Below, piece by piece: positions 8,927 through 17,668 of a DNA stretch of 44,793 nt. The notes under the pieces were generated by a model. The model did no database searches, had not been told where the DNA came from, and saw only the letters and a list, made by a program, of their open reading frames with translations. How positions within the stretch are numbered: position 1 is the first letter of the stretch; each line of letters starts with the position of its first letter. The position numbers were made by a program, and so were the translations under genes. Source of the stretch: Gammaproteobacteria bacterium (lineage in GTDB: Bacteria > Pseudomonadota > Gammaproteobacteria > UBA6186 > Azoamicaceae); contig JAGOUJ010000005.1 in NCBI GenBank assembly GCA_018061325.1, forward strand, positions 1 to 44,793. The letters run 5' to 3'.

Positions 8927-9619
8927 TCATTTTTTAATAATTTGTTCACGAATCTCTGCAATCGCTTGATTGGGATTTAAATCTTTGGGACAAGACTGCA
9001 CGCAACTCATAATACTACGACAGCGAAACACACTATAAGCGTCTTCTAGTTGTTCTAAACGTTCGGGCGTTGCATTGTCACGACTATCGACAATAAAACG
9101 CGCCGCCTGAATCGATGCCGCCGGGCCTAAAAATTTATCAGGATTCCACCAATAGGAAGGACAACTGCTCGAACAACAACCACATAAAATACATTCATAA
9201 AGACCGTCTAATTTGGCACGATCGGCCGGTGATTGTAAGCGTTCTTTTTCGGGCGGTGCTTCTGTGTTTTGCAGATAAGGTTTTGTTTTATTGTATTGCT
9301 CAAAAAATTGGGTTAAATCTACAATTAAATCGCGAATCACTGGCATGCCCGGTAAAGGTCTTAAAAAAATCGGTTCTTTTAAAGAGGCTAAGGGTGTAAT
9401 GCAGGCTAACCCATTACGTCCATTGATGCTCATACCATCTGATCCACACACACCCTCCCCACAGGATCGCCTAAAGGAGAGTGTTTCATCCTGTTCTTTT
9501 AAATAGCGTAATGCATCTAAGACCATGGCGGGTTTGTAACGTGCCACATCCAAGGTATAATCCTGCATAGTCGGCTTCTTATCAACCTCAGGATTATAAC
9601 GATAGATAGAAAATTGCAT
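8927..9619 (-). CDS. sdhB: Succinate dehydrogenase iron-sulfur subunit
   Basis: This subunit carries electrons from the SdhA flavin to quinone through three Fe-S centres. The 230-aa protein shows the [2Fe-2S] ferredoxin-type pattern RRSCGEGVCGSDGM with a later Cys in GLACIT. It also has the ferredoxin motif CILCGCCSSSCPSYWW and the last cluster ligands in CRSIMSCVQSCPKDLNP. The start codon overlaps the sdhA stop by one base (TAATG), and the stop is adjacent to the sucA start, which implies coupled translation through the sdhA-sdhB-sucA junctions. Confidence 0.98.
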   Translation of the reverse strand: MQFSIYRYNPEVDKKPTMQDYTLDVARYKPAMVLDALRYLKEQDETLSFRRSCGEGVCGSDGMSINGRNGLACITPLASLKEPIFLRPLPGMPVIRDLIVDLTQFFEQYNKTKPYLQNTEAPPEKERLQSPADRAKLDGLYECILCGCCSSSCPSYWWNPDKFLGPAASIQAARFIVDSRDNATPERLEQLEDAYSVFRCRSIMSCVQSCPKDLNPNQAIAEIREQIIKK

Positions 9620-11385
9620 TAATAAGCCCTCTCTTTAGGCATAAAGCCTTCCATCGATAGCGGTTTTAAATTCACAGGCCTAAACCCGAGTTTATGCTCT
9701 GAAAAATAAAGCGTGTGCTTTAACCAGGCTTGATCATCGCGATGGGGAAAATCTTCCCTCGCATGGGCCCCGCGACTTTCTTGTCGGGCCTCGGCAGAAA
9801 CAGCCGTTGCCATGGCTACCACCATTAAATTATCTAATTCTAAGGCCTCAATACGGGCGGTATTAAATACTTGGCTGTGATCACCTAAACAAGCTTTTTC
9901 TAAACGTTGATGAATACTTTTAAGCTTTTCAATCCCTGTCCGCATGCTTTTTGCCTCTCTAAAAACACCGAAATGATTTTGCATGACTTGTTGTAAAGCA
10001 AGGCGAACACTGTGAACACTTTCTCCTTTTTTAGCCTTATTCCAACGATCCAGTCGCGCGATAGCTACACTGGAGTCGAGCGCTTGTTGTGTCTGTGCTG
10101 TCTCGGATCTCTGATGGACGGCTTCTACAATATGATTGCCGGCCGATCGTCCAAACACGACCAAATCGAGTAAGGAGTTGCCCCCTAAACGATTCGCGCC
10201 ATGTACGGAAACACAGGCACACTCACCCACGGCATAGAGCCCCTGAACGGCCACTTCAGTACCCTGGCTATCCAAGGTTAACACTTGGCCATGTTGATTG
10301 GTTGGAATACCCCCCATCATATAATGCGACGTTGGCACCACAGGAATCGGATCTGTAATCGGATCAATACTGGCAAAAGTCTTGCATAAGGATCGAATGC
10401 CCGGTAGGCGTTTTTGAATGAGATCGGCCCCTAAATGTTCCAGTTTTAATAGCACATAATCACGATTGGGCCCACAACCCTTTCCTGCCTGAATCTCAAG
10501 AGCGATGGCCCTCGACACCACATCTCTTGAGGCCAAATCTTTGGCATGCGGTGCATAGCGTTCCATAAAACGCTCTCCCTCTGCATTCACCAAATAACCC
10601 CCTTCGCCCCGACACCCTTCAGAGATTAAAACACCCACATGGGCTAAACCCGTGGGATGAAACTGCCACATCTCCATATCTTGGAGGGGCAATCCGGCTC
10701 GAATGATCATGCCTAAACCATCACCGGTATTAATCAGCGCATTGGTAGTGGATTGATAGACACGACCAGCTCCCCCCGTGGCTAAAACAATAGCCTCTGC
10801 ACGTAGCACGCGCAATTCACCCGTTTCGATACATAAAGCTAAAGCACCTGACAGGCGACCGTCTGCATCTTTGATGAGATCAACTGCATACCATTCGCTA
10901 AAAAAAAGCGTTTTGGCCTTCAGATTTTGCTGATACAGGGTATGCAATAACGCATGACCTGTTCTATCGGCGACCGCCGAGGTGCGTATAGCCTGCCCAC
11001 CTTTACCAAAGTTCTGTGATTGAGCCCCAAAAGGACGTTGATAAATACGACCACTCTCTAAACGCGAAAAGGGCATACCCATATGTTCTAATTCATACAC
11101 AGCCTGTGGGCCTTCTTGACACATATACTCAATGCAATGCTGATCGCCTAAATAATCCGATCCTTTTATCGTGTCGAACATATGCCATTGCCAGTGATCC
11201 TTTGTCACATTCCCTAAGGCTGCATTAATACCACCTTGTGCTGATACCGTATGTGATCGCGTTGGAAAAACTTTGGACAATACGGCCACCGGTTTTCCCT
11301 GTTGTGCGATCTGTAAGGCGGCCCTTAACCCAGCTCCCCCTGCCCCAATAATCAAGGTACCGACCGCTTGCTCGGATAGTGCCAT
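9619..11385 (-). CDS. sdhA: Succinate dehydrogenase flavoprotein subunit
   Basis: This catalytic subunit oxidises succinate to fumarate with covalently bound FAD at the inner membrane. The 588-aa protein has the Rossmann motif GAGGAG at 14-19 and the FAD-linking H45 in [11 protein letters not shown]. It also has [21 protein letters not shown] and the C-terminal [16 protein letters not shown]. The start at 11385 overlaps the sdhD TAA by one base and gives the standard N-terminus; an upstream in-frame codon (11418) would only add residues read through the sdhD tail. Confidence 0.98.
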   Translation of the reverse strand: MALSEQAVGTLIIGAGGAGLRAALQIAQQGKPVAVLSKVFPTRSHTVSAQGGINAALGNVTKDHWQWHMFDTIKGSDYLGDQHCIEYMCQEGPQAVYELEHMGMPFSRLESGRIYQRPFGAQSQNFGKGGQAIRTSAVADRTGHALLHTLYQQNLKAKTLFFSEWYAVDLIKDADGRLSGALALCIETGELRVLRAEAIVLATGGAGRVYQSTTNALINTGDGLGMIIRAGLPLQDMEMWQFHPTGLAHVGVLISEGCRGEGGYLVNAEGERFMERYAPHAKDLASRDVVSRAIALEIQAGKGCGPNRDYVLLKLEHLGADLIQKRLPGIRSLCKTFASIDPITDPIPVVPTSHYMMGGIPTNQHGQVLTLDSQGTEVAVQGLYAVGECACVSVHGANRLGGNSLLDLVVFGRSAGNHIVEAVHQRSETAQTQQALDSSVAIARLDRWNKAKKGESVHSVRLALQQVMQNHFGVFREAKSMRTGIEKLKSIHQRLEKACLGDHSQVFNTARIEALELDNLMVVAMATAVSAEARQESRGAHAREDFPHRDDQAWLKHTLYFSEHKLGFRPVNLKPLSMEGFMPKERAY

Positions 11386-11732
11386 TAACGCACACCCCAC
11401 AAAGTAGCAATACCCCATAAAAAATCACTCACAAACGTAGCCAGAATACTAATCTGCACAAAGCGCCTTAACCAGCCAGCCTTTAGATAATCGGTCGTAA
11501 TCGTCCATAATCCTATCCACGCATGCAGTAGCAAACTCAAAAGCGCAACCAAACTAAAAATACGCATCCATTCCTGTGTAAATAATGCGCGCCAAGCGCA
11601 ATAACAGAGCGGATGATGTTGCAGCAGATAACCCAGCAAAAAAAAGCCATACAGACCCAAGACCACCGCACTCATGCGCTGTAAAAGCCAATCCTGTAAT
11701 CCAGGTTTTCCAAAACTGGTTGCTGATTTCAT
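11385..11732 (-). CDS. sdhD: Succinate dehydrogenase membrane anchor subunit
   Basis: This small integral membrane subunit forms the haem b and quinone site with SdhC. Its 115 residues contain three hydrophobic helices and the family pattern [17 protein letters not shown], which carries the presumed haem-ligand His and the quinone-site Asp-Tyr pair. It overlaps sdhC by an ATGA junction and sdhA by one base. Identification rests on motif and operon position, since this subunit is poorly conserved in sequence. Confidence 0.95.
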   Translation of the reverse strand: MKSATSFGKPGLQDWLLQRMSAVVLGLYGFFLLGYLLQHHPLCYCAWRALFTQEWMRIFSLVALLSLLLHAWIGLWTITTDYLKAGWLRRFVQISILATFVSDFLWGIATLWGVR

Positions 11733-12112
11733 CCTATAAACCTATAAACAAATCCTGAAAAAATTAACAAGGCGATCATCAGTGTTAGGACTGCACCACC
11801 TGTACTTTTTGTTTTTGTAACACCCACGCCTACATCCATGAGGAAATGACGTAGCCCTGCAACCGTGTGATAGCAAAGCGCCGCTAAAAAGCTTAAAAAA
11901 ATGATTTTATAAAAAGGCTGATCCAGAAAACCCTTCCATTGCTTAAAGGTGGAAGCTGAAAAAAGCGACTGCTCTAAAGCCCATAATAAATAAGGAATCA
12001 AGAGAAAAAGCCATAGCCCTGATAAACGATGTGCAATCGACACCCAGGCCGTTAAAGGAAAATGGATGGCCAAAAAATTTAAATGTATAGGCCTTGTAGG
12101 TTTCTTTTTCAT
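11729..12112 (-). CDS. sdhC: Succinate dehydrogenase cytochrome b556 subunit
   Basis: This is the larger membrane anchor of succinate dehydrogenase. The 127-aa protein begins with RPIHLNFLAIHFPLTAWVSIAHRLSG, where the conserved Ser and Arg that line the quinone site are visible. It continues to YHTVAGLRHFLMDVG, which carries the haem-ligand His, and has three hydrophobic helices. The ATG at 12112 is preferred; in-frame GTG (12118) and TTG (12121) codons are possible. Its start lies 10 nt after the stop of the upstream small secreted protein gene, so the two are probably co-transcribed. Confidence 0.96.
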   Translation of the reverse strand: MKKKPTRPIHLNFLAIHFPLTAWVSIAHRLSGLWLFLLIPYLLWALEQSLFSASTFKQWKGFLDQPFYKIIFLSFLAALCYHTVAGLRHFLMDVGVGVTKTKSTGGAVLTLMIALLIFSGFVYRFIG

Positions 12113-12122
12113 AGCCACCAAC

Positions 12123-12518
12123 TTAAGGTTTAGTCTGTTGTAAGGCTGTGGTCATATCAGCCGCTGTTTTTTGTGCAAGCAATTGCTGCTGACTCAAATT
12201 CAATGCATCCAGTTCTTTTTGCAGCTGTGCCTTTTGGGCCTGTAAGGGTGGCAGAGAAGTCGGATAAATCTCTGCATCGATTTGCTTTTGTACGGCCTGG
12301 ATCTGTGCAATTTTCGCGGCAATCGTATTAGACAAAGCGATCATTTGAGTCTGATAAGCAAGCTCTGCAGGACTGGGTGCTGCCTTGGTGGCTGCTTGCG
12401 TAATTTGCGCGGCTTGAGCTTGAGGCATGACAAGTGGTTCATCCGCACAGATGCCAGCACTTGCTAACATACTTAGGAAGCATCCACCTAAAATTTTTGT
12501 TAAATGGCTATCTAACAT
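12123..12518 (-). CDS. Small periplasmic coiled-coil protein, first gene of the sdh-suc operon
   Basis: I do not recognise this family. The 131-aa product has a signal peptide (MLDSHLTKILGGCFLSMLASAGICA, cleavage after ~25). An Ala/Gln-rich segment (PQAQAAQITQAATKAAPSPAE) follows, and then a helical region with coiled-coil character (IAAKIAQIQAVQKQIDAEI...LQAQKAQLQKELDALNLSQQQLLAQK). The chosen ATG has a strong SD (GGGGAGG, 6 nt upstream). It sits immediately ahead of sdhC, so its expression is tied to the TCA operon. An exported helical protein at this position might act in envelope or respiratory-complex assembly, but that is only suggested by context. Confidence 0.75.
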   Translation of the reverse strand: MLDSHLTKILGGCFLSMLASAGICADEPLVMPQAQAAQITQAATKAAPSPAELAYQTQMIALSNTIAAKIAQIQAVQKQIDAEIYPTSLPPLQAQKAQLQKELDALNLSQQQLLAQKTAADMTTALQQTKP

Positions 12519-12578
12519 GCTTATCCTCCCCTGATTGTACAAACGCCCATACCCATTCAGTCTAGTACAGAATAGGGG

Positions 12579-12606
12579 TTCAATCTTTTGGATTTGCTCT
12601 TATACT
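12579..12606 (+). promoter_or_regulatory. Candidate promoter for gltA
   Basis: TATACT (12601-12606) is a good -10 element with a weak -35 (TTCAAT, 12579-12584) at a 16-nt spacing, and lies 39 nt before the gltA start. The 126-nt divergent region must also hold the promoter of the sdh-suc operon, which I cannot place confidently. Confidence 0.5.
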
Positions 12607-12644
12607 GAAGAACTGAAGCAAGACCATTATGCAAGGATGACTGT

Positions 12645-13937
12645 ATGAACGATGCTAAGGCCAGCCTCCATCTTCCCAATCGAGAACCCATCGAGTTACC
12701 ACTCTTAGTAGGGACTGCAGGCCCTCCGCTTGTAGGCATAGGCCATTTACAAAACCATGGGGTTTTCACCTATGATCCAGGTTTCCAATCCACAGCATCC
12801 TGTAGCTCTGCCATTACCTATATCGATGGTGATAAAAGCATTCTGCTCTATCGAGGCTATCCGATTGCACAACTTGCCGCACAATCGGACCATCTGGAAG
12901 TTTGTTATTTACTCTTAAACGGCGAACTCCCCACACATGCTGAAAAAGAGGCTTTCGTCGATGAGGTGCGTCACCACACGATGATCCACGAACAGCTGGG
13001 TAGCTTTTTTCAGGGTTTTCCAAGAAATGCACATCCCATGGCGATTATGTGTGGAGTGGTGGGCGCCTTATCGGCCTTCTACCATGATTCTTTGGAAATT
13101 AAAAATCCTGAACATCGCAAGCTTGCCGCCTTACGTTTAGTGGCAAAGATGCCCACCATCGCCGCCATGGCTTACAAATACTCGCTGGGACAACCTTTTG
13201 TCTTTCCTAGAAATGATTTGGATTATGCACAAAACTTTTTACATATGATGTTTTCGATCCCCACAGAACCTGAACACTTAAACCCTGTGATCACGCGGGC
13301 CATGGATCGGATCTTTATCCTACATGCGGATCATGAACAAAATGCCTCAACTTCCACCGTGCGTTTGGCGGGTTCTTCGGGCGCTAATCCTTTTGCCTGT
13401 ATCTCAGCGGGTATTGCAGCCCTCTGGGGTCCTGCCCATGGCGGTGCGAACGAGGCCGTGCTGAATATGCTGTATGAGATTGGAGATGTCACACAGATTG
13501 GTAAATATATTGCCAAAGCCAAAGACAGAAATGATCCCTTTAGGCTTATGGGCTTTGGGCATCGTGTCTATAAATCCTTTGATCCTCGTGCCAAGGTAAT
13601 ACGTGAAAGCTATCATGAAGTGATGGAAGCCCTTCAGATAAAAGATGATCCCCTCTTCGCATTAGCCATGAAGCTTGAAAGTATTGCTCTAGAAGATCCC
13701 TATTTTGTGGAGAAAAAACTGTATCCCAATGTAGACTTTTACTCCGGCATGATCCTGAAAGCCATTGGGATCCCAAGCAATATGTTTACCGTGATTTTTG
13801 CGATTGCCAGAACCATTGGCTGGATTGCACACTGGAATGAAATGCTAGGCGATCCAGAGCTTAAGATAGGCAGACCCCGTCAGCGCTACATAGGGCCTTT
13901 AGAGCGTGATTTTGTGGGGTTGGATAAACGAGGATAG
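12645..13937 (+). CDS. gltA: Citrate synthase (type II, hexameric)
   Basis: This enzyme condenses acetyl-CoA with oxaloacetate at the entry of the TCA cycle. The 430-aa product has the N-terminal domain of type II enzymes ([29 protein letters not shown]). Catalytic-region motifs are [48 protein letters not shown] and [16 protein letters not shown]. The ATG at 12645 has AAGGATG 7 nt upstream. It is divergent from the sdh-suc operon, as in many gammaproteobacteria. Length and motifs are complete, so an active enzyme is expected. Confidence 0.98.
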   Translation: MNDAKASLHLPNREPIELPLLVGTAGPPLVGIGHLQNHGVFTYDPGFQSTASCSSAITYIDGDKSILLYRGYPIAQLAAQSDHLEVCYLLLNGELPTHAEKEAFVDEVRHHTMIHEQLGSFFQGFPRNAHPMAIMCGVVGALSAFYHDSLEIKNPEHRKLAALRLVAKMPTIAAMAYKYSLGQPFVFPRNDLDYAQNFLHMMFSIPTEPEHLNPVITRAMDRIFILHADHEQNASTSTVRLAGSSGANPFACISAGIAALWGPAHGGANEAVLNMLYEIGDVTQIGKYIAKAKDRNDPFRLMGFGHRVYKSFDPRAKVIRESYHEVMEALQIKDDPLFALAMKLESIALEDPYFVEKKLYPNVDFYSGMILKAIGIPSNMFTVIFAIARTIGWIAHWNEMLGDPELKIGRPRQRYIGPLERDFVGLDKRG

Positions 13938-14018
13938 TCGTAATAATCTGAATGCCGCCTCATAAAAAATATCCTTTTTAGGACTCAGCTATTGATCGGA
14001 TAGACGCAGCGCGTTTTT

Positions 14019-14092
14019 AGTATAAGCTTTCATCGGAGTGATTCCTTCTCCCGATTGCGGGAGAAGGTGGGGCGAAGCCCCGGATGAGGGTT
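14019..14092. repeat. Left terminal inverted repeat of DUF559 cassette 1
   Basis: This 74-nt arm contains two internal hairpins: CTTCTCCC with GGGAGAAG, and GGGGC with GCCCC. It is complementary to 14430-14503 apart from isolated changes, two of which (GG/CC swaps) preserve the inner hairpin stem. Confidence 0.9.
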
Positions 14093-14101
14093 GAATGTGT
14101 T

Positions 14102-14425
14102 ATGAAAGATCGCGCTAGAGATTTAAGAAGATTTCAGACAAAAACAGAAGGTCAGTTATGGTTTGCACTACAAGCACGTCGATTTTCTGGGTATAAATTT
14201 CGTAGACAAAGAATAATAGGAACCTATATTGTAAATTTTTTGTGTTTAAGAAAGAAAATAATTATTGAATTAGATGGTAGCCAACATTTAGACAATCAAG
14301 ACTATGATCAAAATCGCACCGAATTTTTGGAATCAGTGGGGTTCAAAGTATTACGTTTTTGGAACAATAAAGTTATCAAGTCATGGAATAGCGTTTTAAA
14401 TACCATTTACGATGCTTTGATTTAA
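14102..14425 (+). CDS. DUF559 / Vsr-like endonuclease-domain protein, copy 1
   Basis: This 107-aa protein is of the DUF559 family, which has a PD-(D/E)XK-type (very-short-patch-repair-like) nuclease fold. Visible family motifs are TKTEGQLWFALQARRFSGYKFRRQ, the YIV(D)F strand, IIIELDGSQH and the C-terminal GFKVLRFWN. The acidic residue expected in YIVDF is Asn here (YIVNF), whereas copy 2 keeps Asp, so this copy may be catalytically weakened. The start at 14102 is chosen because it matches the usual MKDRAR-type N-terminus; an in-frame ATG at 14084 lies in the repeat. It is about 87% identical to copy 2 by eye. Confidence 0.88.
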   Translation: MKDRARDLRRFQTKTEGQLWFALQARRFSGYKFRRQRIIGTYIVNFLCLRKKIIIELDGSQHLDNQDYDQNRTEFLESVGFKVLRFWNNKVIKSWNSVLNTIYDALI

Positions 14426-14429
14426 ACGC

Positions 14430-14503
14430 AACCCTCATCCGGCCCTTCGGGCCACCTTCTCCCACAATCGGGAGAAGGAATCACTCCGATGGAAGCTTAT
14501 ACT
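14430..14503. repeat. Right terminal inverted repeat of DUF559 cassette 1
   Basis: This is the near-exact reverse complement of 14019-14092 and contains the CCGGCCCTTCGGGCC and CTTCTCCCACAATCGGGAGAAGG hairpins. It starts 4 nt after the DUF559 stop codon. Confidence 0.9.
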
Positions 14504-14516
14504 GATGTGATGAACC

Positions 14517-15914
14517 CTACGTTGCAGGCACACCTTCAACACCCGCATCTGCTTCGTGTGCAGGGGGGCGACCTTTCTTCACAGACCATAGCGGCAATAA
14601 CACAAGCACACAGGCCATAGAGCAAATGACCAAGCTTAAGATAAAGCCGTAGTACCACCCCCAGAGATCGGTCATTCGACCCAGCGGATAACCGGCTGCG
14701 GCCGCTCCAAAACACGCAAAGGCCCCCACAAATCCATTGGACGTACTGGCAGCACCTTTGTTGACAAATTCTGCAGCGGCTAAACCCACCAACATCTGCG
14801 GTCCAAAGACTAAGAAGCCAATAACACCTACCAATAAGGCCATTAAGATCGGCTGATCCGATCCTAAATACCAAAGTCCCAAGATGCTAAAAACCATCGC
14901 CGTAGCATTGAAGATCACAAAGGGTATACGCCGTCCTCCAAACCAATAATCGGATCCCCAACCGGCAAATAACATCCCTAAAAAACCACCCACTTCAAAA
15001 AAAGAAATACAGGCCGCAGCAGCTACAGGACTGTAGCCTTTGACTTGGGCCAAATACAAAGGTCCCCAATCATTAACCGCTGTACGCACCACATACACAA
15101 AAAAGTAACTGATGGCCAAAAGCCAAATATAACGATTGGATACAACCTGCTCTATCAGGATCTGTTTGACGGATAAATGTTCCGCGTCCTCTATGGCCTC
15201 ACCCGCTTCTAAGACTTCACCCCTAAAACGGTGTCTGTAACTTTCGACACCTGGTAATCCTAAAGATTGAGGCGCATCCCTTAAGCGATTCACCAACCAT
15301 AGACCCGCTACCACACCCATGATACCCGTGATAAACATGGCAACACGCCATCCATAAGCCATCGCAGCGTTCACAGCCACATAGGCAATCAAAAAACCAC
15401 CGACGGTATGAGAGGTTGAAAAAACGCCCCACCATTTGCCACGTTCTTTGCGACTAAACCAATGCGTTAATTGCTTCGTACAGGCAGGCCAGCCCCACCC
15501 TTGAAACCATCCATTGATACCCCAGAAAATACCCAGCCACATTAAGGAAGAGGAAAGACCAAAGCATAGGCTACAAAGCCCTGTCATGAGTAAACCAAAA
15601 GCCATAAGATAACGGGTATTGGCACGATCAGATAAAACACCGCTGGCAAATTTACTAATCCCATAACTGATAGACAAAATAGTGATTAACCACCCAATGT
15701 TGGTTTTGCTAAGCCCTAAGTCGGCACAGAGATAGGGGGTAATAAAAGTCAGGTTCTTCCGGGTAAAATAATAGAGGGCATAGCCTATATACATGGAATA
15801 AAAGGTCCGCAAGCGCCAACGGCGATACTGCTGCTGTAATACCTCAGAATCTTCTATCTCTGGTAGATGTTCAGAAGGCTGAAAACAGCTTAATAGTTTT
15901 TTTATTAAAATCAT
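14517..15914 (-). CDS. Organophosphate:phosphate antiporter family MFS transporter (UhpC/GlpT-like)
   Basis: This inner-membrane transporter is expected to exchange a sugar phosphate or glycerol-3-phosphate for inorganic phosphate. The 465-aa protein has about 12 hydrophobic segments and the OPA-family N-terminal pattern RLRTFYSMYIGYALYYFTRKNLTF. It also has the loop signature GVLSDRANTRYLMAFG, the GWGWPACTKQLTHWFSRKERGKWWGVFSTSHTVGG segment and NDWGPLYL. Closest in style are the UhpC/UhpT proteins that intracellular bacteria use to import host hexose phosphates; substrate choice cannot be read from the sequence. The SD AGGTGA precedes the ATG. DUF559 cassette 1 abuts its 3' end. Confidence 0.92.
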   Translation of the reverse strand: MILIKKLLSCFQPSEHLPEIEDSEVLQQQYRRWRLRTFYSMYIGYALYYFTRKNLTFITPYLCADLGLSKTNIGWLITILSISYGISKFASGVLSDRANTRYLMAFGLLMTGLCSLCFGLSSSLMWLGIFWGINGWFQGWGWPACTKQLTHWFSRKERGKWWGVFSTSHTVGGFLIAYVAVNAAMAYGWRVAMFITGIMGVVAGLWLVNRLRDAPQSLGLPGVESYRHRFRGEVLEAGEAIEDAEHLSVKQILIEQVVSNRYIWLLAISYFFVYVVRTAVNDWGPLYLAQVKGYSPVAAAACISFFEVGGFLGMLFAGWGSDYWFGGRRIPFVIFNATAMVFSILGLWYLGSDQPILMALLVGVIGFLVFGPQMLVGLAAAEFVNKGAASTSNGFVGAFACFGAAAAGYPLGRMTDLWGWYYGFILSLVICSMACVLVLLPLWSVKKGRPPAHEADAGVEGVPAT

Positions 15915-16048
15915 TAAATCACCTGACTTATTGGAGCCCTATGGATAGACTGGCCCTAAGACTAACATGTGAAATGAAAGGTGCCAAGAAAAATAATAAG
16001 TCAACTACCTTGTGGCGCCCCCTGACCCAAAATCAGGGAATCTACACA

Positions 16049-16375
16049 CTACTCATTTATCAGTGCTGCATTCGTAGATGCTGTGTGTTCCTCTTCTAGC
16101 GCCTGCAAAATCTCTGATTCGCTACGCTCTGGCTCTAATTGGGCTTCTTGCATCACAAGGGCTGTGAGCGCTGCATGTAGACTGGGATCGGAATCATCCA
16201 TGGCTAAGGCACGACGGTAGATAACAGCCGCCCCGCCCCTATCACCGGCTTCGGCAAGGGCACGAGCCTCTGCTGCCATCAAAGTGGCTTCTGGACTTAA
16301 ACCCCAGGCCAGGGTAGAACTGAACAGTAATAAAAACAGTGCTGGACATTGATGACTGAAGCCTAATCGTTTCAT
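16049..16375 (-). CDS. Small secreted TPR-like protein
   Basis: The 108-aa product begins with a signal peptide (MKRLGFSHQCPALFLLLFSSTLAWG, cleavage after ~25). One tetratricopeptide-like helical pair follows (EATLMAAEARALAEAGDRGGAAVIYRRALAMDDSDPSLHAALTALV), and then an acidic tail. It is probably periplasmic or secreted. The start at 16375 has a strong SD (AAGGAGGG) 6 nt upstream; an upstream in-frame codon at 16408 is less likely. It is divergent from the phosphodiester glycosidase gene, with a promoter-like sequence between them. Function is unknown; a single TPR unit usually mediates protein contacts. Confidence 0.75.
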   Translation of the reverse strand: MKRLGFSHQCPALFLLLFSSTLAWGLSPEATLMAAEARALAEAGDRGGAAVIYRRALAMDDSDPSLHAALTALVMQEAQLEPERSESEILQALEEEHTASTNAALINE

Positions 16376-16399
16376 TAGAGTCCCTCCTTGGTTACAACT

Positions 16400-16427
16400 A
16401 GTGTACACTGTGACGGCCTAGAATCAA
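16400..16427 (-). promoter_or_regulatory. Candidate promoter for the small TPR-like gene
   Basis: On the minus strand TTGATT (16427-16422), a 16-nt spacer and TACACT (16405-16400) stand 24 nt before the start codon. Confidence 0.5.
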
Positions 16428-16443
16428 TGACTGAGGTTGACCT

Positions 16444-17577
16444 ATGCTTATACAGAAAAAAATGTGTTCTTTAGTTGTTCTACTTGTGTGGACAGGTGTC
16501 TGCCACGCAAATCTTACAAAAGCGTCTGATGCGCTCCCTTACCAGACTTTCAAAACCCCTGAGAAACAAACGGTACATGTTTTAACTGTCGATCCCAAGC
16601 GCTTTGAGATAAAGCTTACCCATGCGCAAGATGCAGCCCTTGGCCGAGCCACGCTCAGCGATCTTGCAAAAAAGCACCGTGCAACCGCAGCCATTAATGG
16701 TGGTTTCTTTAGAATAGGTGCGAAGATTGATGGATTACCGGCCGGCATTCTTAAAATACAAGGACAATGGTATGGCCTTGCTTACCGTGATAGAGCGGCG
16801 CTGGGTTGGTCTACCCACAGTCCGATTACCCTGATGGATAGGGTTCAAACCAAAACACGGGTTTATTTAAATCACCAGTCATCGCCCGTACAATTGCTCA
16901 ATCAACCACCCAACAAAACCAAGGCTGTCCTTTACACCGATGCTTATCCTGCAAATGTTGACTTACCACTCGACACCTATGGTTTACGCATACAGGATCA
17001 GCGATTAACCAGTATTCAGTCGGCGGGCCCGATGCAAAACCAAAAAGGGACTTATCGCTACTTGCTCCCAAAAAACAATGTGCCTAAGCATCCTGTAGAA
17101 GTCGGTCATCCCGCCACCGTCGGCATAGAAGTGCTGCCTCATTTTCTAAAAGAAAATCGTCTGGCCTGGCAAGGTGTGGATAATATCCTAGGGGGCGCAC
17201 CCTTGCTTATTTATCGCGGACACATCATCAAAGATTATTCTGGCGAAAAAGTGCTGAGTGCTTTTATTAAAGAACGCTATGCCCGAACCGCTGTAGGGAT
17301 CCGCAAAAATGGCGACTGGGTCTTAGTGGTGGTTGAACAAAGTGCGCTGAGTCAAAGCGCCGGCATGACCATCCCCGAGCTTGCAACCTTTATGAAAGCA
17401 CAAGACTGCGAATATGCGCTTAATCTAGATGGTGGCAGTTCATCGACACTCTATATGAATCATAAAATTCTTAATCATCCCGATGAAGACGAGGCAGAAG
17501 ATGAAGACAGCGCTGCTTGGACAACCTTCAGACCGATTGGAGATGCACTCCTCATTATTCCGAAAAAATCTCAATGA
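16444..17577 (+). CDS. Exported phosphodiester glycosidase (NAGPA-domain) family protein
   Basis: The 377-aa protein has a signal peptide (MLIQKKMCSLVVLLVWTGVCHA) and a NAGPA-type domain, the fold of the enzyme that uncovers mannose-6-phosphate tags. Motifs are AAINGGFFRIG (~81-91), GGAPLLIYRG, a segment with YARTAVGIRKNG, and the signature YALNLDGGSSSTLYMN near residue 330. Bacterial members hydrolyse phosphodiester-linked sugars or act on cell-wall polymers, so an envelope role is likely. A GAGG lies before the ATG. It is separated from hemH by a long GC-rich palindrome. Confidence 0.88.
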   Translation: MLIQKKMCSLVVLLVWTGVCHANLTKASDALPYQTFKTPEKQTVHVLTVDPKRFEIKLTHAQDAALGRATLSDLAKKHRATAAINGGFFRIGAKIDGLPAGILKIQGQWYGLAYRDRAALGWSTHSPITLMDRVQTKTRVYLNHQSSPVQLLNQPPNKTKAVLYTDAYPANVDLPLDTYGLRIQDQRLTSIQSAGPMQNQKGTYRYLLPKNNVPKHPVEVGHPATVGIEVLPHFLKENRLAWQGVDNILGGAPLLIYRGHIIKDYSGEKVLSAFIKERYARTAVGIRKNGDWVLVVVEQSALSQSAGMTIPELATFMKAQDCEYALNLDGGSSSTLYMNHKILNHPDEDEAEDEDSAAWTTFRPIGDALLIIPKKSQ

Positions 17578-17605
17578 AAAGTAACGCTCACCCCAACCTC
17601 ACTCA

Positions 17606-17658
17606 TACCCCCACCCCAACCCTCCCCCGCATAGCGAGGGAGGGTTGGGGTGGGGGTA
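17606..17658. repeat. GC-rich palindrome, family B (single copy)
   Basis: The arms 17606-17626 and 17638-17658 are perfect 21-bp reverse complements (TACCCCCACCCCAACCCTCCC type) around an 11-nt loop. They resemble the arms of the element at 36241-36460 but differ from the DUF559-cassette termini. The right arm ends 10 nt before the hemH start, so in mRNA the hairpin would stand directly upstream of the hemH ribosome binding region. There is no U-tract, so termination is not obvious. Confidence 0.88.
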
Positions 17659-17668
17659 AGTAGTTACG

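Larger units (their letters stand above)
14019..14503 (+). mobile_element. DUF559 cassette 1: inverted-repeat-bounded element
   Basis: This 485-bp unit is bounded by 74-nt inverted repeats (14019-14092 and 14430-14503) that differ at only a few positions. Each arm reads inward from AGTATAAGCTT through CATCGGAGTGATTCC to a REP-like hairpin (CTTCTCCCGATTG...GGGAGAAGG), a second GC-rich hairpin, and GGATGAGGGTT. The interior is a single DUF559 gene with more A+T than its neighbours. The element lies in the convergent gap between gltA and the transporter gene, ending 13 nt from the latter's stop. No target-site duplication is evident. Cassette 2 (30378-30887) shares the termini and the gene. Confidence 0.85.

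Noticed and set aside
12519-12644. Specific promoter for the leftward sdh-suc operon
   Set aside because: TTGAAC and TATAAG candidates exist but without a properly spaced partner, so no site was called.
14019-14503. CRISPR-like repeats
   Set aside because: The repeats are inverted pairs with internal hairpins around one gene, not regularly spaced direct repeats; no cas genes are present.
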